From contig NZ_UFQB01000003.1 of the NCBI RefSeq assembly GCF_900496965.1, forward strand, positions 310,001 through 374,000: 64,000 nt of DNA, in the 5' to 3' direction. Positions 36,004-45,006 of this stretch are shown here, piece after piece. Every line of letters starts with the position of its first letter. Within the stretch, counting starts at the first letter, position 1. The notes beneath the pieces are model-generated. The model saw only the letters and a list, made by a program, of their open reading frames with translations. It did no database searches and was not told the origin of the DNA. Position numbers and translations under genes: made by a program. Source of the DNA: Achromobacter agilis. GTDB taxonomy: Bacteria > Pseudomonadota > Gammaproteobacteria > Burkholderiales > Burkholderiaceae_B.

Positions 36004-36453
36004 GTGAACCCGGACAACCTGTCTGCACGGATTCTTGCGGTAGGCGATACCCACGAAACGGAATTGCCTTTGCGTTGGGGCGATTCGGACGCTTTGAACC
36101 ATCTCAATAACACGCTGTATTTCCGCCTCATGGAAGAGGCCCGGATGCAGATCCTCTACGAGGCCGGCTTCGAGCTGCCTGCGGACGCGGGCCCCATCCT
36201 GGCCCACGCATCCTGCGATTTCCTGCGTCCCCTGACCTATCCCGCGAACGTGCGCGTCACGCACAAGGTCACCCGCATCGGCCGTTCCAGCGCGGAATTC
36301 GAGCTGCTGCTGGAGAAAGCCGGCGACGCCGGGGGGGCCTATGCCCGCGGGCGCAACGTGCTAGTCTGGATGGACTACGTGGCCAATGCGTCCGCCCCGT
36401 GGCCGCCGGAAGTGCTGGCGCAGCTGGGCGCGCTGTTCAGGCCCGCGGCCTGA
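36004..36453 (+). CDS. Acyl-CoA thioesterase, hotdog fold
   Basis: A 149-residue hotdog-fold protein of the 4-hydroxybenzoyl-CoA thioesterase type. It has the catalytic-Asp motif LRWGDSDALNHLNNTLYFR and the following helix RLMEEARMQILYEAGF. A GTG start at 36004 is supported by AGGAG six bases before it; no ATG lies between the ribosome binding site and the fold. It probably hydrolyses short or medium acyl-CoA to free acid and CoA. It is divergent from ETF-QO and followed 200 bases later by the CoA-transferase genes. Confidence 0.88.
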   Translation: MNPDNLSARILAVGDTHETELPLRWGDSDALNHLNNTLYFRLMEEARMQILYEAGFELPADAGPILAHASCDFLRPLTYPANVRVTHKVTRIGRSSAEFELLLEKAGDAGGAYARGRNVLVWMDYVANASAPWPPEVLAQLGALFRPAA

Positions 36454-36653
36454 GCCCCCCGCGTCGCAAGGCGCGATACCGGCAAAATAGGGCGTGCGTT
36501 GGCCGGGCATGCCGGTAAAATCTAGCGCAAGATTACAAAAGCAATAGAAAAAACAGGGCCTATCCCGATTTTTTCGATCCCAGCGCGGGACCGGTTGCGC
36601 GCAAGCGGCGGGACGGGCTCTCTTCAGTTCGACCTTAACTAGGAGTTGGAGCG

Positions 36654-37352
36654 ATGGACAAGGTTTATGCAAGCGCCAAGGAGGCGCTGGCAGGCATCGT
36701 CAAGGACGGTCAGATGATCGCCGTGGGCGGTTTCGGCCTTTGCGGTATTCCCGAGGCCCTGATCGCCGCGCTGCGCGATTCGGGCGTCAAGGACCTTACC
36801 TGCATCAGCAACAATGCGGGCGTCGACGGCTTCGGCCTGGGCCAGCTGCTCAATACGCGCCAGGTCCGCAAGATGATTGCGTCCTACGTGGGCGAGAACA
36901 AAGAATTCGAACGCCAGTACCTGTCGGGCGAGCTCGAACTCGAATTCACGCCCCAGGGCACGCTGGCCGAGAAGCTGCGCGCCGGTGGCGCGGGCATCCC
37001 GGCGTTTTTCACGCGCACCGGTGTGGGCACGATCGTGGCCGACGGCAAGGAAATCCGCGAGTTCGATGGCCAGCAGTACGTGATGGAACGTTCGCTGGTG
37101 CCCGACGTGTCGCTGGTCAAGGCGCACATCGCCGACCGCAGCGGCAACCTGGTGTTCCGCAAGACGGCCCGCAACTTCAATCCGAACGTCGCCATGGCTG
37201 GCAAGCTTACGGTGGTCGAAGTCGAGGAAATCGTTGAAACCGGCAGCCTGGATCCCGACCAGATCCACCTGCCCGGCATCTATGTGCAACGGATCGTGCT
37301 GAACGCCACGCCCGAAAAGCGCATCGAACAACGCACCACTCGCCCGGCCTAA
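36654..37352 (+). CDS. scoA: 3-oxoacid CoA-transferase subunit A
   Basis: The alpha subunit of a family I CoA-transferase that moves CoA between succinyl-CoA and acetoacetate or a similar 3-oxoacid. The protein has 232 residues and the start [14 protein letters not shown]. The glycine-rich motif [14 protein letters not shown] and the CISNNAG turn are the standard A-subunit signature. The late [13 protein letters not shown] block is also conserved. GGAG lies eight bases upstream of the ATG. scoB follows 11 bases later with its own AGGAG, as in two-gene SCOT operons. The 200-base upstream region holds two GG(C/T)AAAAT direct repeats 33 bases apart. Confidence 0.95.
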   Translation: MDKVYASAKEALAGIVKDGQMIAVGGFGLCGIPEALIAALRDSGVKDLTCISNNAGVDGFGLGQLLNTRQVRKMIASYVGENKEFERQYLSGELELEFTPQGTLAEKLRAGGAGIPAFFTRTGVGTIVADGKEIREFDGQQYVMERSLVPDVSLVKAHIADRSGNLVFRKTARNFNPNVAMAGKLTVVEVEEIVETGSLDPDQIHLPGIYVQRIVLNATPEKRIEQRTTRPA

Positions 37353-37363
37353 GGAGAACAGAC

Positions 37364-38014
37364 ATGGCATGGTCCCGCGATGAAATGGCGGCTCGCGCCG
37401 CGCGCGAACTGCAAGACGGTTTTTACGTGAACCTGGGCATCGGCTTGCCGACCCTGGTGGCCAACCACGTGCCCAAGGGCGTGGAAGTGTGGCTGCAATC
37501 CGAGAACGGCCTGCTGGGCATCGGCCCGTTCCCGACCGACGACGAAGTCGACGCAGACCTGATCAACGCCGGCAAGCAGACGGTGACGACCCTGCCCGGG
37601 TCCTCCATCTTCTCCTCGGCCGATTCGTTCGCGATGATCCGCGGCGGCAAGATCAACCTGGCCATTCTTGGCGCGATGCAGGTCTCCGAAAAGGGCGACC
37701 TGGCCAACTGGATGATTCCGGGCAAGATGGTCAAGGGCATGGGCGGCGCCATGGACCTGGTGGCTGGCGTGGGCCGCGTCGTGGTCCTGATGGAGCACGT
37801 GGCCAAGAAGAAGGACGGCACCGAAGATATCAAGCTGCTGCCCGAATGCACGCTGCCGCTCACGGGCGTGGGCGTGGTCAACCTGATCATCACCGATCTG
37901 GGCGTGATGGAAGTCACCGAAAACGGCCTGAAGCTGCTGGAAACGGCGCCTGGCGTGACGGTGGACGAAATCCAGTCCAAGACGCTGGCCAAGCTGGACG
38001 TCTCCGGCTTGTGA
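37364..38014 (+). CDS. scoB: 3-oxoacid CoA-transferase subunit B
   Basis: The beta subunit of the same CoA-transferase, 216 residues. It carries the catalytic Glu in the SENGLLG motif ([15 protein letters not shown]) that forms the glutamyl-CoA thioester. [13 protein letters not shown] at the start and [19 protein letters not shown] are also diagnostic (quoted within limit). It is coupled to scoA. A simple intrinsic terminator lies about 85 bases after the stop, in a stretch whose other strand is the beginning of the low-GC island. Confidence 0.95.
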   Translation: MAWSRDEMAARAARELQDGFYVNLGIGLPTLVANHVPKGVEVWLQSENGLLGIGPFPTDDEVDADLINAGKQTVTTLPGSSIFSSADSFAMIRGGKINLAILGAMQVSEKGDLANWMIPGKMVKGMGGAMDLVAGVGRVVVLMEHVAKKKDGTEDIKLLPECTLPLTGVGVVNLIITDLGVMEVTENGLKLLETAPGVTVDEIQSKTLAKLDVSGL

Positions 38015-38100
38015 TGCTGCGCTGTTGATGAGTTGCGCGCGACCGGCGGCGGGGCCTTTGCCCAAAGCCCTTCGCGCTGCACCCATCCTGCGATGCTCGA

Positions 38101-38121
38101 CGCCCCGCAAGGGGCGTTTTT
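38101..38121 (+). terminator. Terminator of the scoAB operon
   Basis: CGCCCC, a GCAA loop, GGGGCG and five T form a short intrinsic terminator. It lies 87 bases after the scoB stop and 31 bases before the stop of the convergent PLA2-like gene. Confidence 0.88.
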
Positions 38122-38151
38122 GTTTCGAGGCGCCGGCGAGCCTAGGGAGAC

Positions 38152-39102
38152 TTATGGGCGGGTTCGCGGGACCGCCGCGCATTCGTCGGCGACGCACACC
38201 CATGCTTCGAAGTCGTTCGGCCCTTGATATGACCATTTCCTACCATCAAACATATAAAGCCCATTCCAGAAAAAGCGAGGTTGGCCGACATCTTGGCCGC
38301 TGCCCGGAATCGGCGTAACGGAGTCGCCCGGCCTGGGTTTGGCTGCGCCGCCATTTGACGGGTTTGCCAATTGCATTTGCCGGCTTCCGTCTACCAGGCT
38401 GACAGTGCCATCTACCCATACTTTGACGTACGCAGAGGTGGTAGCAGGATATTCCGGGCTGTAGCCGCTATAAAGGTTCTGATAGGCATCTCGATAGTGG
38501 TTGAAATAGCTGGTGCCGTCGCCGGCGCGGGTGTAAGTCACTCCCCTAAGGACATAGGCCAGCCCTTCGACGGTGGCCATAAACGCGGATCCGGTCATGG
38601 TGTTTCCGAAGGCGTCGGAATACACCAAGCCATTGATTCCCGTAATTTTTTTGGCGATTTGCGATGTGAGTCGGTCGATTCTGCGTTTCAACAAATCGAC
38701 GCCGATTTTCGGCAAGTTGATCATCATCATTTTCTGCTGAAAGGTGAAAACCATGAAGGTGGCGTATGTCGCTTCGACTCTCGGCAACGTAAGAAAATTC
38801 AATCGCAAGAGCTTGCGCGATAGGTTGAAATCAGCCTCGGCAATCAGCCTCGCCTCGTTGCGAGCCCCGCGCGCGCGAAAATAGTCCAGATCATGTTCCT
38901 TGCATATTTGATCCACCTGGCTTGCCCTGCCATCGGGATAGAAAAATACTGGACGCGCGCGTAGTTCCTCTTCCGTAAGCTGGCTATTTCTTTCCCCTGC
39001 GGACCAGCCCGGGCCGCACCAGAGGCCAAATGTGGGAAGCCAACTCTGAACATCGAGAATTCTGAAGCTGTCGTAACTTGCCTGACGTTGTTTAGTGACC
39101 AT
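38152..39102 (-). CDS. Phospholipase-A2-like protein of unknown role
   Basis: A 316-residue protein of a family I do not recognise as a whole. Residues 26-95 carry a secreted phospholipase A2 pattern: the calcium-loop-like WCGPGW (28-33), then DQICKEHDLDY with Cys67, catalytic-type His70 and Asp71 and Tyr74, then EADFNL with Asp91. This order matches the parvovirus-type and bacterial PLA2-like domains (GPG...HD..Y...D). The remaining 220 residues have no family resemblance to me. No signal peptide is visible. ATG 39102 with GAGGAAA upstream is preferred over a TTG at 39150. The base composition is visibly less GC-rich than the surroundings, which suggests transfer. It follows the propeller-like gene on the same strand. 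Confidence 0.6.
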   Translation of the reverse strand: MVTKQRQASYDSFRILDVQSWLPTFGLWCGPGWSAGERNSQLTEEELRARPVFFYPDGRASQVDQICKEHDLDYFRARGARNEARLIAEADFNLSRKLLRLNFLTLPRVEATYATFMVFTFQQKMMMINLPKIGVDLLKRRIDRLTSQIAKKITGINGLVYSDAFGNTMTGSAFMATVEGLAYVLRGVTYTRAGDGTSYFNHYRDAYQNLYSGYSPEYPATTSAYVKVWVDGTVSLVDGSRQMQLANPSNGGAAKPRPGDSVTPIPGSGQDVGQPRFFWNGLYMFDGRKWSYQGPNDFEAWVCVADECAAVPRTRP

Positions 39103-39237
39103 GAATGCATTTCCTCGAAGAAACGGCAAGCCTTCCGGCTTGGACAGCAAACCGGCGTTCTTCGAGATGGCGCGAATGTGGCCGTTGTCATGGTTCTGCT
39201 CGGTTCATGAGCCAATAGCGCTGACGATCTGGGCGCT

Positions 39238-40410
39238 TTATCGGGGCAACGGCGGCGGCACTGGTACCGGTTTGGCCTCTTCCCATGCCGGCACCCGGAT
39301 CTCGGTCCAGGTGGCGGTATGAGGATCGAGTTTTGCGAAACCGCCTAGCCGACCTGTCCGACTCTGGGGAAGATCCCAATAAATCGCGGCCAGGTACTCG
39401 CCATTGGGATCGACCGTCATGTCCCAGGGGCCTCGCGCGGTGCGCGTGCGCCATATGGTTTGCGCGCCGTTCGATGCAATGCGTATGATCCCCTGCGTGC
39501 GATCGTCGCTTGTGTGTCCCCAGAGGAAGGTATTTCCATGTTTGTCGATGGAGGGTAAGTCGGCGTCTCGGATGTCCGGGTACACGACGGGCTCCGGTAC
39601 TTCCATCTGGCCACGCCGCAGCCGATAGACGTGGCTGCCGTCGTATCGATCTCGATAATCGAACTTCGCTTCGAAGCGTGCGTCCGGGCCATAGGATCGG
39701 AAGAGTATTTCATCGTTCCGGATGTATTGCAGGTTCCCTCCTGTGGCGAATTCGAATCGCTTGCCCGAAAACAGGCTCTCGGACTTCGATGCCAGGTCGA
39801 ATTCCCAAATGTCGAACTCCATCAAGCCGATGCGGTTGTTCGGCGGGAGGATTTTCCCGCTTCTCCAGAACGCAATGCGTGTCTCGTCCGGAGACATGAA
39901 AGGCGCCAGCTTGACGCCCGGGGCGACGGGGATTTCTGCCAGGCCTGTCCCGTCGCTTTGCATGATCAGCAGCTGGGAATCCTTTGATGCGCGGACGCTT
40001 TGCTCTTTTGATGTGCCGTAACGCGGGCGGCGGCTCATCAGGATGTAGGTTCCCCGGGGCGAGTAGTGCGCGTAGGTGTACGTGTAATCGCGGGACAGCG
40101 TATAACGGAACAGCTTTCCCGACGTCAAGTCGTAGCGCATGACGTCGCAGCGGTAGTCTTGTTGTTCCAGGCATTCGACGAATAGCCAGTCCTGGCCGTT
40201 AGGATGCACGCTCAACGAGCGCACCTGGCGGTTCCCATTCTGCGGCGAAAACGGCACCAGGATGGACTTCGTGACTGTGCCGGGGGGCGGGGCGGCGGAA
40301 GCGGAGAATGCTCCCCCGCATAAGATTGCGAATAAAAGCGCCGCTCTGGTGCGGGCTGGGCCGGCCACAAGGCGCGAGGACGCCAAGGCAATCGATTTCA
40401 AAAAGACCAT
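39238..40410 (-). CDS. Exported beta-propeller-like protein (TolB-type)
   Basis: A 390-residue protein with an N-terminal signal peptide (basic start, hydrophobic RAALLFAILCGGAFSASA, cleavage near residue 40). The mature part consists of repeated blade-like units, such as YSPRGTYILMSRR, FMSPDETRIAFWRSG, PSIDKHGNTFLWG and MTVDPNGEYLAAIYW. This is the pattern of TolB/WD40-like periplasmic propellers, with a Pro-rich tail. It precedes the PLA2-like gene by 135 bases in the same direction, so both may be one transcript. GGAG lies before the ATG. A weak Fur-box-like sequence lies upstream. Base composition is again low in GC, and the function is unknown. Confidence 0.7.
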   Translation of the reverse strand: MVFLKSIALASSRLVAGPARTRAALLFAILCGGAFSASAAPPPGTVTKSILVPFSPQNGNRQVRSLSVHPNGQDWLFVECLEQQDYRCDVMRYDLTSGKLFRYTLSRDYTYTYAHYSPRGTYILMSRRPRYGTSKEQSVRASKDSQLLIMQSDGTGLAEIPVAPGVKLAPFMSPDETRIAFWRSGKILPPNNRIGLMEFDIWEFDLASKSESLFSGKRFEFATGGNLQYIRNDEILFRSYGPDARFEAKFDYRDRYDGSHVYRLRRGQMEVPEPVVYPDIRDADLPSIDKHGNTFLWGHTSDDRTQGIIRIASNGAQTIWRTRTARGPWDMTVDPNGEYLAAIYWDLPQSRTGRLGGFAKLDPHTATWTEIRVPAWEEAKPVPVPPPLPR

Positions 40411-40461
40411 CGGCTTCTCCAGGAGGAATGAACGAAGCGGTCGGTCTAGTTAATCATAAAT

Positions 40462-40480
40462 ATAAATGAGAATCAGTCCG
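40462..40480. promoter_or_regulatory. Possible Fur-type site upstream of the propeller-like gene
   Basis: AAATGAGAATCAGT within this 19-mer agrees with the Fur consensus at 11 of 19 positions by my count, with the left half much better than the right. It lies 52 bases upstream of the propeller start in the AT-rich promoter region. Confidence 0.3.
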
Positions 40481-40524
40481 ATTTTTTATTTCCGGTCCTA
40501 CGAGTTAGCTGCGGACGGCCGCGT

Positions 40525-40983
40525 TCAAGCTCGGCGGTCAAGCAGCATTCCAATATGCGGGATGCCGTCCTCCATGTACTCATCGGTGACCGGCACGAAG
40601 CCGTGTCCGGCGTAGTACCCCCGCAGCCGCGCCTGCGCGCCCAGATACACGGGCTCGCCAGGCCATAAGCGCTCGACTTCGGCCTTGGCGCGGCGCATCA
40701 GTTCGTGGCCCAGCCCCGTGCCGCGGGCGGCGGGGGCGGTGATCACGCGGCCGATGATGGCCTTGCCTTCGTTCAGGGCCGGTTCCAGCAGCCGGCAGTA
40801 GGCGAGCAGCGCGCCGTTCTTCCAGGCCATCAGATGTTCGGTCCGGCCTTCCAGGTCCTTGCCGTCCATGTCGAGAAATACGCAGTTCTGTTCGACCACG
40901 AAAACTTCCGAGCGCAGGCGCAGGATGGCGTAGAGCTCGGTCGGCGTCAGTTCGGCGTGCGGTTTGCAGGTCCAGGCGGGCAT
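40525..40983 (-). CDS. ElaA-type GNAT acetyltransferase
   Basis: A 152-residue GNAT-fold protein like E. coli ElaA (153 residues). It has ELYAILRLRSEVFVVEQNC near residue 15, the ElaA hallmark, and the acetyl-CoA loop GRVITAPAARGTGLG (R/Q-x-x-G-x-G/A). The C-terminal YYAGHGFVPVTDEYMEDGIPH is also typical of the family (quoted in part). The start at 40983 gives MPAWTCKPHAELTP and fits ElaA length; an 18-residue upstream extension is possible. The substrate is not known. It is divergent from the RpiR gene and near the low-GC island but of normal composition. Confidence 0.9.
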   Translation of the reverse strand: MPAWTCKPHAELTPTELYAILRLRSEVFVVEQNCVFLDMDGKDLEGRTEHLMAWKNGALLAYCRLLEPALNEGKAIIGRVITAPAARGTGLGHELMRRAKAEVERLWPGEPVYLGAQARLRGYYAGHGFVPVTDEYMEDGIPHIGMLLDRRA

Positions 40984-41115
40984 GGCGGAAAGCGCTAAAT
41001 AGGGAAGGGCGGTCAGGGTAACGCAGACCGGTCCCATTTTCTTGCCCGGGCACTGTTACATTTTTGCACGGGTATACCCTTAGCGTGAAAATCTATTTTC
41101 TTATCTAAAATTTGC

Positions 41116-41133
41116 ATGTAAACAGATTTACAT
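41116..41133. promoter_or_regulatory. Probable RpiR operator
   Basis: ATGTAAA and TTTACAT form a perfect inverted repeat around CAGA, 33 bases before the RpiR start. It lies downstream of a plausible promoter (TTGCAC at 41064-41069, GAAAAT at 41087-41092), the position expected for a repressor of the whole peptide locus. Confidence 0.6.
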
Positions 41134-41165
41134 AAACCCCAGCTACCCCTCCCCCCATTCCGTCG

Positions 41166-42041
41166 ATGAACAAGGCCGCACTTACGATCGCTGACCGGAT
41201 CGCCCGGGCCCAGCCCGCGCTGAGCCGGACCCAGCACAAAATGGCCGACTACGTCCTGGCGCACCAGTTCCGGGTGGCGACCATGACCATCGATGAATTC
41301 GCCGCGGCGGTGGGGGTCTCGGTGGCCACGGCGAACCGTTTCGCGCGTGCCCTGGACCTGCCGGGCTATCCGCAGTTCCGCGCCGAGCTGGCGCGCGGCT
41401 TCGAGGCCGCGCTGGAGCCCGTGGAAAAGCTGCGTACCGAGCTGGCCCATTCCGCCAGCGCCGTGCAGATCTTCGCCGCCACGCTGGAAGAAGACATCCG
41501 CAACGCGCAACGCAACCTGCAGTCGCTGGACGCGGCGGCCTGTGAGCAGGCGGTGGACGCCATCCTGGCCGCGGAACGCGTTTTCATTATCGGTTTCGGC
41601 GCCAGCGGCTTCCTGGCGGGGCTGCTGCAGCGCGGCCTGTGCATGCACCTGCATTCGGTCGAATCCCTGGCGGGGCCCGGCGGCGTATCGCACGCGGCGC
41701 GCCAGATGTCGCGGATGACGGCCAAGGACCTGGTGATCGCCATCGGCTTTCCCCGCTATCTGGCCGACACCGTCACCCTGGCCGGCGCCGCCAAGCAGGC
41801 CGGCGTGCCCGTCCTGGTTCTGACCGACAAGCCCACCTCGCCGCTGGCGCCCACGGCCTCCGTGGTGTTGTACGCGTTCTCCGCGCGCCAGCTGAGTCCC
41901 AATTCCGAAACCGCCGCGCTGGGGCTGATCGAAGCCCTTTCCGCGGCGGTGGCCTATCGGGCCAAGAATTCCGTCGCGGCCGCTGCTGGGGTGACCCAGT
42001 CCGTCATGCCGTGGCTCATCCATGGAGTAGGTAAACGATGA
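41166..42041 (+). CDS. RpiR-family transcriptional regulator
   Basis: A 291-residue regulator with an N-terminal RpiR-type helix-turn-helix (about 5-80; MADYVLAHQFRVATMTIDEFA and GVSVATANRFARALDLPGY within it, quoted in part). A C-terminal SIS sugar-isomerase-like domain follows (about 125-265) with FIIGFGASGFLAGLL. RpiR proteins usually respond to phosphosugars or to amino-sugar and peptide compounds. Its stop overlaps the iaaA start (ATGA), so it is the first gene of the peptide locus. An inverted repeat upstream (41116-41133) is a candidate binding site. Repression relieved by a peptidoglycan-derived or amino-acid ligand is an inference. Confidence 0.9.
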   Translation: MNKAALTIADRIARAQPALSRTQHKMADYVLAHQFRVATMTIDEFAAAVGVSVATANRFARALDLPGYPQFRAELARGFEAALEPVEKLRTELAHSASAVQIFAATLEEDIRNAQRNLQSLDAAACEQAVDAILAAERVFIIGFGASGFLAGLLQRGLCMHLHSVESLAGPGGVSHAARQMSRMTAKDLVIAIGFPRYLADTVTLAGAAKQAGVPVLVLTDKPTSPLAPTASVVLYAFSARQLSPNSETAALGLIEALSAAVAYRAKNSVAAAAGVTQSVMPWLIHGVGKR

Positions 42042-43018
42042 TTCAACCCGTGATCGCCATTCACGGTGGCGCCGGCGCGATGTCCCGCGCGGCTATGTCG
42101 CCAGAGAAAGAGCAGGAATACCTGAGTGCGCTGGAGTCGATCCTGGCCGCGGGCCAGGCCGTGCTGGCCCGGGGCGGCAGCGCCCTGGACGCAGTGACCG
42201 AAGCCGTCCGCCTGCTGGAAGACTGCCCGCTGTTCAACGCCGGCCATGGCGCCGTGTTCACCAGCGCGGGCACCCATGAGCTCGACGCCGCCATCATGGA
42301 CGGCGCCACGCTGCGTTCGGGCGCGATCGCCAACGTGCATCGCGTGCGCAATCCGGTTTTCGCCGCGCGCAAGGTCATGGAGAACAGCAAGCACGTCTTC
42401 TTCGTGGGCGAGGGCGCCGAGGTTTTCGCCCAGCAGGAAGGCCTGGAACTGGTCGATCCTTCGTACTTTTCCACCGAAGCCCGCCGCGAGCAGCTGCTGC
42501 GCGTGCAGCGGGAAACGCCGGAAGCGGCCGTGCTGGACCACGACGGGCAGGCCATGGTCGCCCGCGGCCAGCCCGCGCCGGCGGATCCGCTGGACGCCGA
42601 CAAGAAGTTCGGCACGGTGGGCGCGGTGGCGGTGGACGCCCAGGGCAACCTGGCCGCTGCTACCTCGACGGGCGGCATCACCAACAAGCAGGTCGGCCGC
42701 GTGGGCGATGCGCCGCTGATCGGCGCCGGCACCTATGCCAGCAACAAGACCTGCGCGGTGTCCACGACGGGCACCGGCGAGATGTTCATCCGCATGGTCG
42801 CCGCCTACGACGTGGCCGCGCAGATGGAGTATTGCGGCGCGTCGCTCGAAGCGGCCGCGGACCGCGTCGTGAATGAAAAACTGCCCACCATCGGCGGCAA
42901 GGGCGGCCTGGTGGCCGTCGACGCCCAGGGCAATGTGGCCTTGCCGTTCAACACGGAAGGCATGTACCGGGGTTACGCCCGCGTTGGCGAAAAGCCGGTC
43001 ACCGCGATCTATCGATAA
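42038..43018 (+). CDS. iaaA: Isoaspartyl peptidase/L-asparaginase
   Basis: An Ntn-hydrolase of 326 residues that cleaves itself in two. The mature enzyme removes beta-aspartyl residues from isoaspartyl dipeptides and hydrolyses asparagine. The nucleophile after autocleavage is Thr193 in FGTVGAVAVD. The ATSTGG substrate-binding motif and the N-terminal HGGAGAM and FNAGHGAVFT motifs are all present. In E. coli iaaA also precedes gsiABCD, and here the order is the same with a 37-base gap to gsiA. Beta-linked dipeptides from protein damage, cyanophycin or wall peptides are the natural substrates. Confidence 0.96.
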   Translation: MIQPVIAIHGGAGAMSRAAMSPEKEQEYLSALESILAAGQAVLARGGSALDAVTEAVRLLEDCPLFNAGHGAVFTSAGTHELDAAIMDGATLRSGAIANVHRVRNPVFAARKVMENSKHVFFVGEGAEVFAQQEGLELVDPSYFSTEARREQLLRVQRETPEAAVLDHDGQAMVARGQPAPADPLDADKKFGTVGAVAVDAQGNLAAATSTGGITNKQVGRVGDAPLIGAGTYASNKTCAVSTTGTGEMFIRMVAAYDVAAQMEYCGASLEAAADRVVNEKLPTIGGKGGLVAVDAQGNVALPFNTEGMYRGYARVGEKPVTAIYR

Positions 43019-43055
43019 GCGGCGCGAAAGTGTTTTTTTTGGGGATTGAATAAAG

Positions 43056-44939
43056 ATGGTTGATCGCGCAAACAGCCTGGCGCTGCCGGATAACCGCGTG
43101 GTCCAGGTCGACGACCTGACGGTGCGCTTCGTGGGATCCGAGCGCACGGTCGAAGCCGTGCGCAATCTGTCGTTCCATGTGGACCGGGGCGAGACCCTGG
43201 CCATCGTGGGCGAATCGGGTTCGGGCAAGTCGGTGACGTCGCTGGCGCTCATGCGCCTGGTGGAGCATGGCGGCGGGCGCATCGCCCAGGGCAGCATGTC
43301 CCTGCGCCGCCGCAACGGCTCCGTGATCGACCTGGCCGGTTCCAGCCAGCGCGTCATGCGCAATGTGCGCGGCGCCGACATGGCCATGATTTTCCAGGAG
43401 CCGATGACCTCCTTGAACCCCGTGTTCACGGCCGGCGACCAGATCGCCGAATCGATCCGCCAGCACCAGGGCAAGGACGCCGCGTCGGCGCGGGCCGAGG
43501 CGCTGCGCATGCTGGAGCAGGTGCGCATTCCGGAAGCGAAGTCGGTGCTGGACCGTTATCCGCACCAGCTGTCGGGCGGCATGCGCCAGCGCGTCATGAT
43601 CGCCATGGCGCTGGCCTGCAAGCCGGCGCTGCTGATCGCCGACGAGCCCACCACCGCGCTGGACGTCACCATCCAGGCGCAGATCCTGCAACTGATCCGT
43701 CAGCTGCAGGAAGAAATGCACATGGGCGTGGTGTTCATCACCCACGACATGGGCGTGGTCGCCGAAGTGGCAGACCGCGTGCTGGTCATGTACCGGGGCG
43801 ACAAGGTCGAGGAAGGCCCATCGGACCAGGTATTCGCCTCGCCGCAGCACCGCTATACCCAGGCGCTGCTGTCGGCCGTGCCGAAGCTGGGCGCCATGCA
43901 GGGCACGGACCTGCCCGCGCGCTTTCCGCTGCTGCAGGTGGACGGCCAGGTCCGGCACGAGGAAGCGCCCGCCGCCAGCGCGCCGCAGGCGTCCGGCGAC
44001 AAGCGCGAACCCATCCTGAGCGTGCGCGATCTGGTGACCCGCTTCGACCTGCGCGGCGGCATCATGAGCCGGGTGCAGCGCCGCGTGCACGCCGTGGAAC
44101 GGGTCAGCTTCGACCTGTACCCCGGCGAAACGCTGTCGCTCGTGGGCGAATCCGGTTGCGGCAAGTCTACGACCGGCCGCTCCCTGCTGCGCCTGGTGGA
44201 CAGCCAGGGCGGCGAGATCCGTTTCGGCGGGCGCGATATCGTGCGCCTGAAGAACAACGAGCTGCAGTCCCTGCGCCGCGACATCCAGTTCGTGTTCCAG
44301 GACCCGTTCGCGTCGCTCGATCCGCGCGTGACCGTGGGCTTCTCGATCATGGAGCCGCTGCTGGTACACGGCGTGGCCAAGGGCCGCGACGCCGAGCGCC
44401 GCGTGGCCGAACTGCTGGAGCGCGTGGGCCTGCCGTCCGAAATGGCGCAGCGCTATCCGCACGAATTCTCCGGCGGCCAGCGCCAGCGCATCTGTATCGC
44501 GCGCGCCCTGGCCCTGAATCCCAAGGTCGTGATCGCGGACGAATCCGTGTCGGCGCTGGACGTATCGATCCAGGCGCAGATCGTGAACCTGCTGATCGAC
44601 CTGCAGCGCGACATGGGTATTTCGTTCCTGTTCATTTCCCATGACATGGCCGTCGTGGAACGCGTCAGCCACCGCGTGGCCGTCATGTACCTGGGCCAGA
44701 TCGTCGAGATCGGCCCGCGCCGCGCTATTTTCGAGAATCCGCAGCATCCGTACACGAAGAAGCTGATGGCCGCCGTGCCGATCGCCGATCCGGCGCGCCG
44801 CCACCTGAAGCGCACCTTGCTGTCCGATGAAATCCCAAGCCCGATCCGCAAGCTGGGCGACGAACCGGTGGTGCAGCCGCTGGTGCAGGTCGGAACGGAT
44901 CACTTCGTCGCCCGCCATCCGGTCGGCGGAGCGTATTGA
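43056..44939 (+). CDS. gsiA: Glutathione/dipeptide ABC transporter, fused ATP-binding protein
   Basis: A 627-residue double ATPase of the GsiA type, with two ABC domains fused in one chain. Domain 1 (about 10-275) has Walker A GESGSGKS, signature LSGGMRQR and Walker [10 protein letters not shown]. Domain 2 (about 320-590) has [16 protein letters not shown] and VVIADESVS, a slightly unusual form with Ser instead of Pro-Thr. Both carry the oligopeptide-transporter C-terminal extension. It energises import through GsiC and GsiD of peptides delivered by GsiB. E. coli GsiA is 623 residues. No ribosome binding site stands out; a GATTGAATAA stretch precedes the ATG. Confidence 0.95.
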   Translation: MVDRANSLALPDNRVVQVDDLTVRFVGSERTVEAVRNLSFHVDRGETLAIVGESGSGKSVTSLALMRLVEHGGGRIAQGSMSLRRRNGSVIDLAGSSQRVMRNVRGADMAMIFQEPMTSLNPVFTAGDQIAESIRQHQGKDAASARAEALRMLEQVRIPEAKSVLDRYPHQLSGGMRQRVMIAMALACKPALLIADEPTTALDVTIQAQILQLIRQLQEEMHMGVVFITHDMGVVAEVADRVLVMYRGDKVEEGPSDQVFASPQHRYTQALLSAVPKLGAMQGTDLPARFPLLQVDGQVRHEEAPAASAPQASGDKREPILSVRDLVTRFDLRGGIMSRVQRRVHAVERVSFDLYPGETLSLVGESGCGKSTTGRSLLRLVDSQGGEIRFGGRDIVRLKNNELQSLRRDIQFVFQDPFASLDPRVTVGFSIMEPLLVHGVAKGRDAERRVAELLERVGLPSEMAQRYPHEFSGGQRQRICIARALALNPKVVIADESVSALDVSIQAQIVNLLIDLQRDMGISFLFISHDMAVVERVSHRVAVMYLGQIVEIGPRRAIFENPQHPYTKKLMAAVPIADPARRHLKRTLLSDEIPSPIRKLGDEPVVQPLVQVGTDHFVARHPVGGAY

Positions 44940-45006
44940 GTCAGTTGTTGTACTTGTTTTTCTTCCAACAAACCCCCCTAATTCCCATCCGGAACCAGGA
45001 GTTGCA

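Noticed and set aside
39103-39237. Small gene between the PLA2-like and propeller-like genes
   Set aside because: Open frames there overlap the PLA2-like gene, have no good ribosome binding site and no recognisable character.
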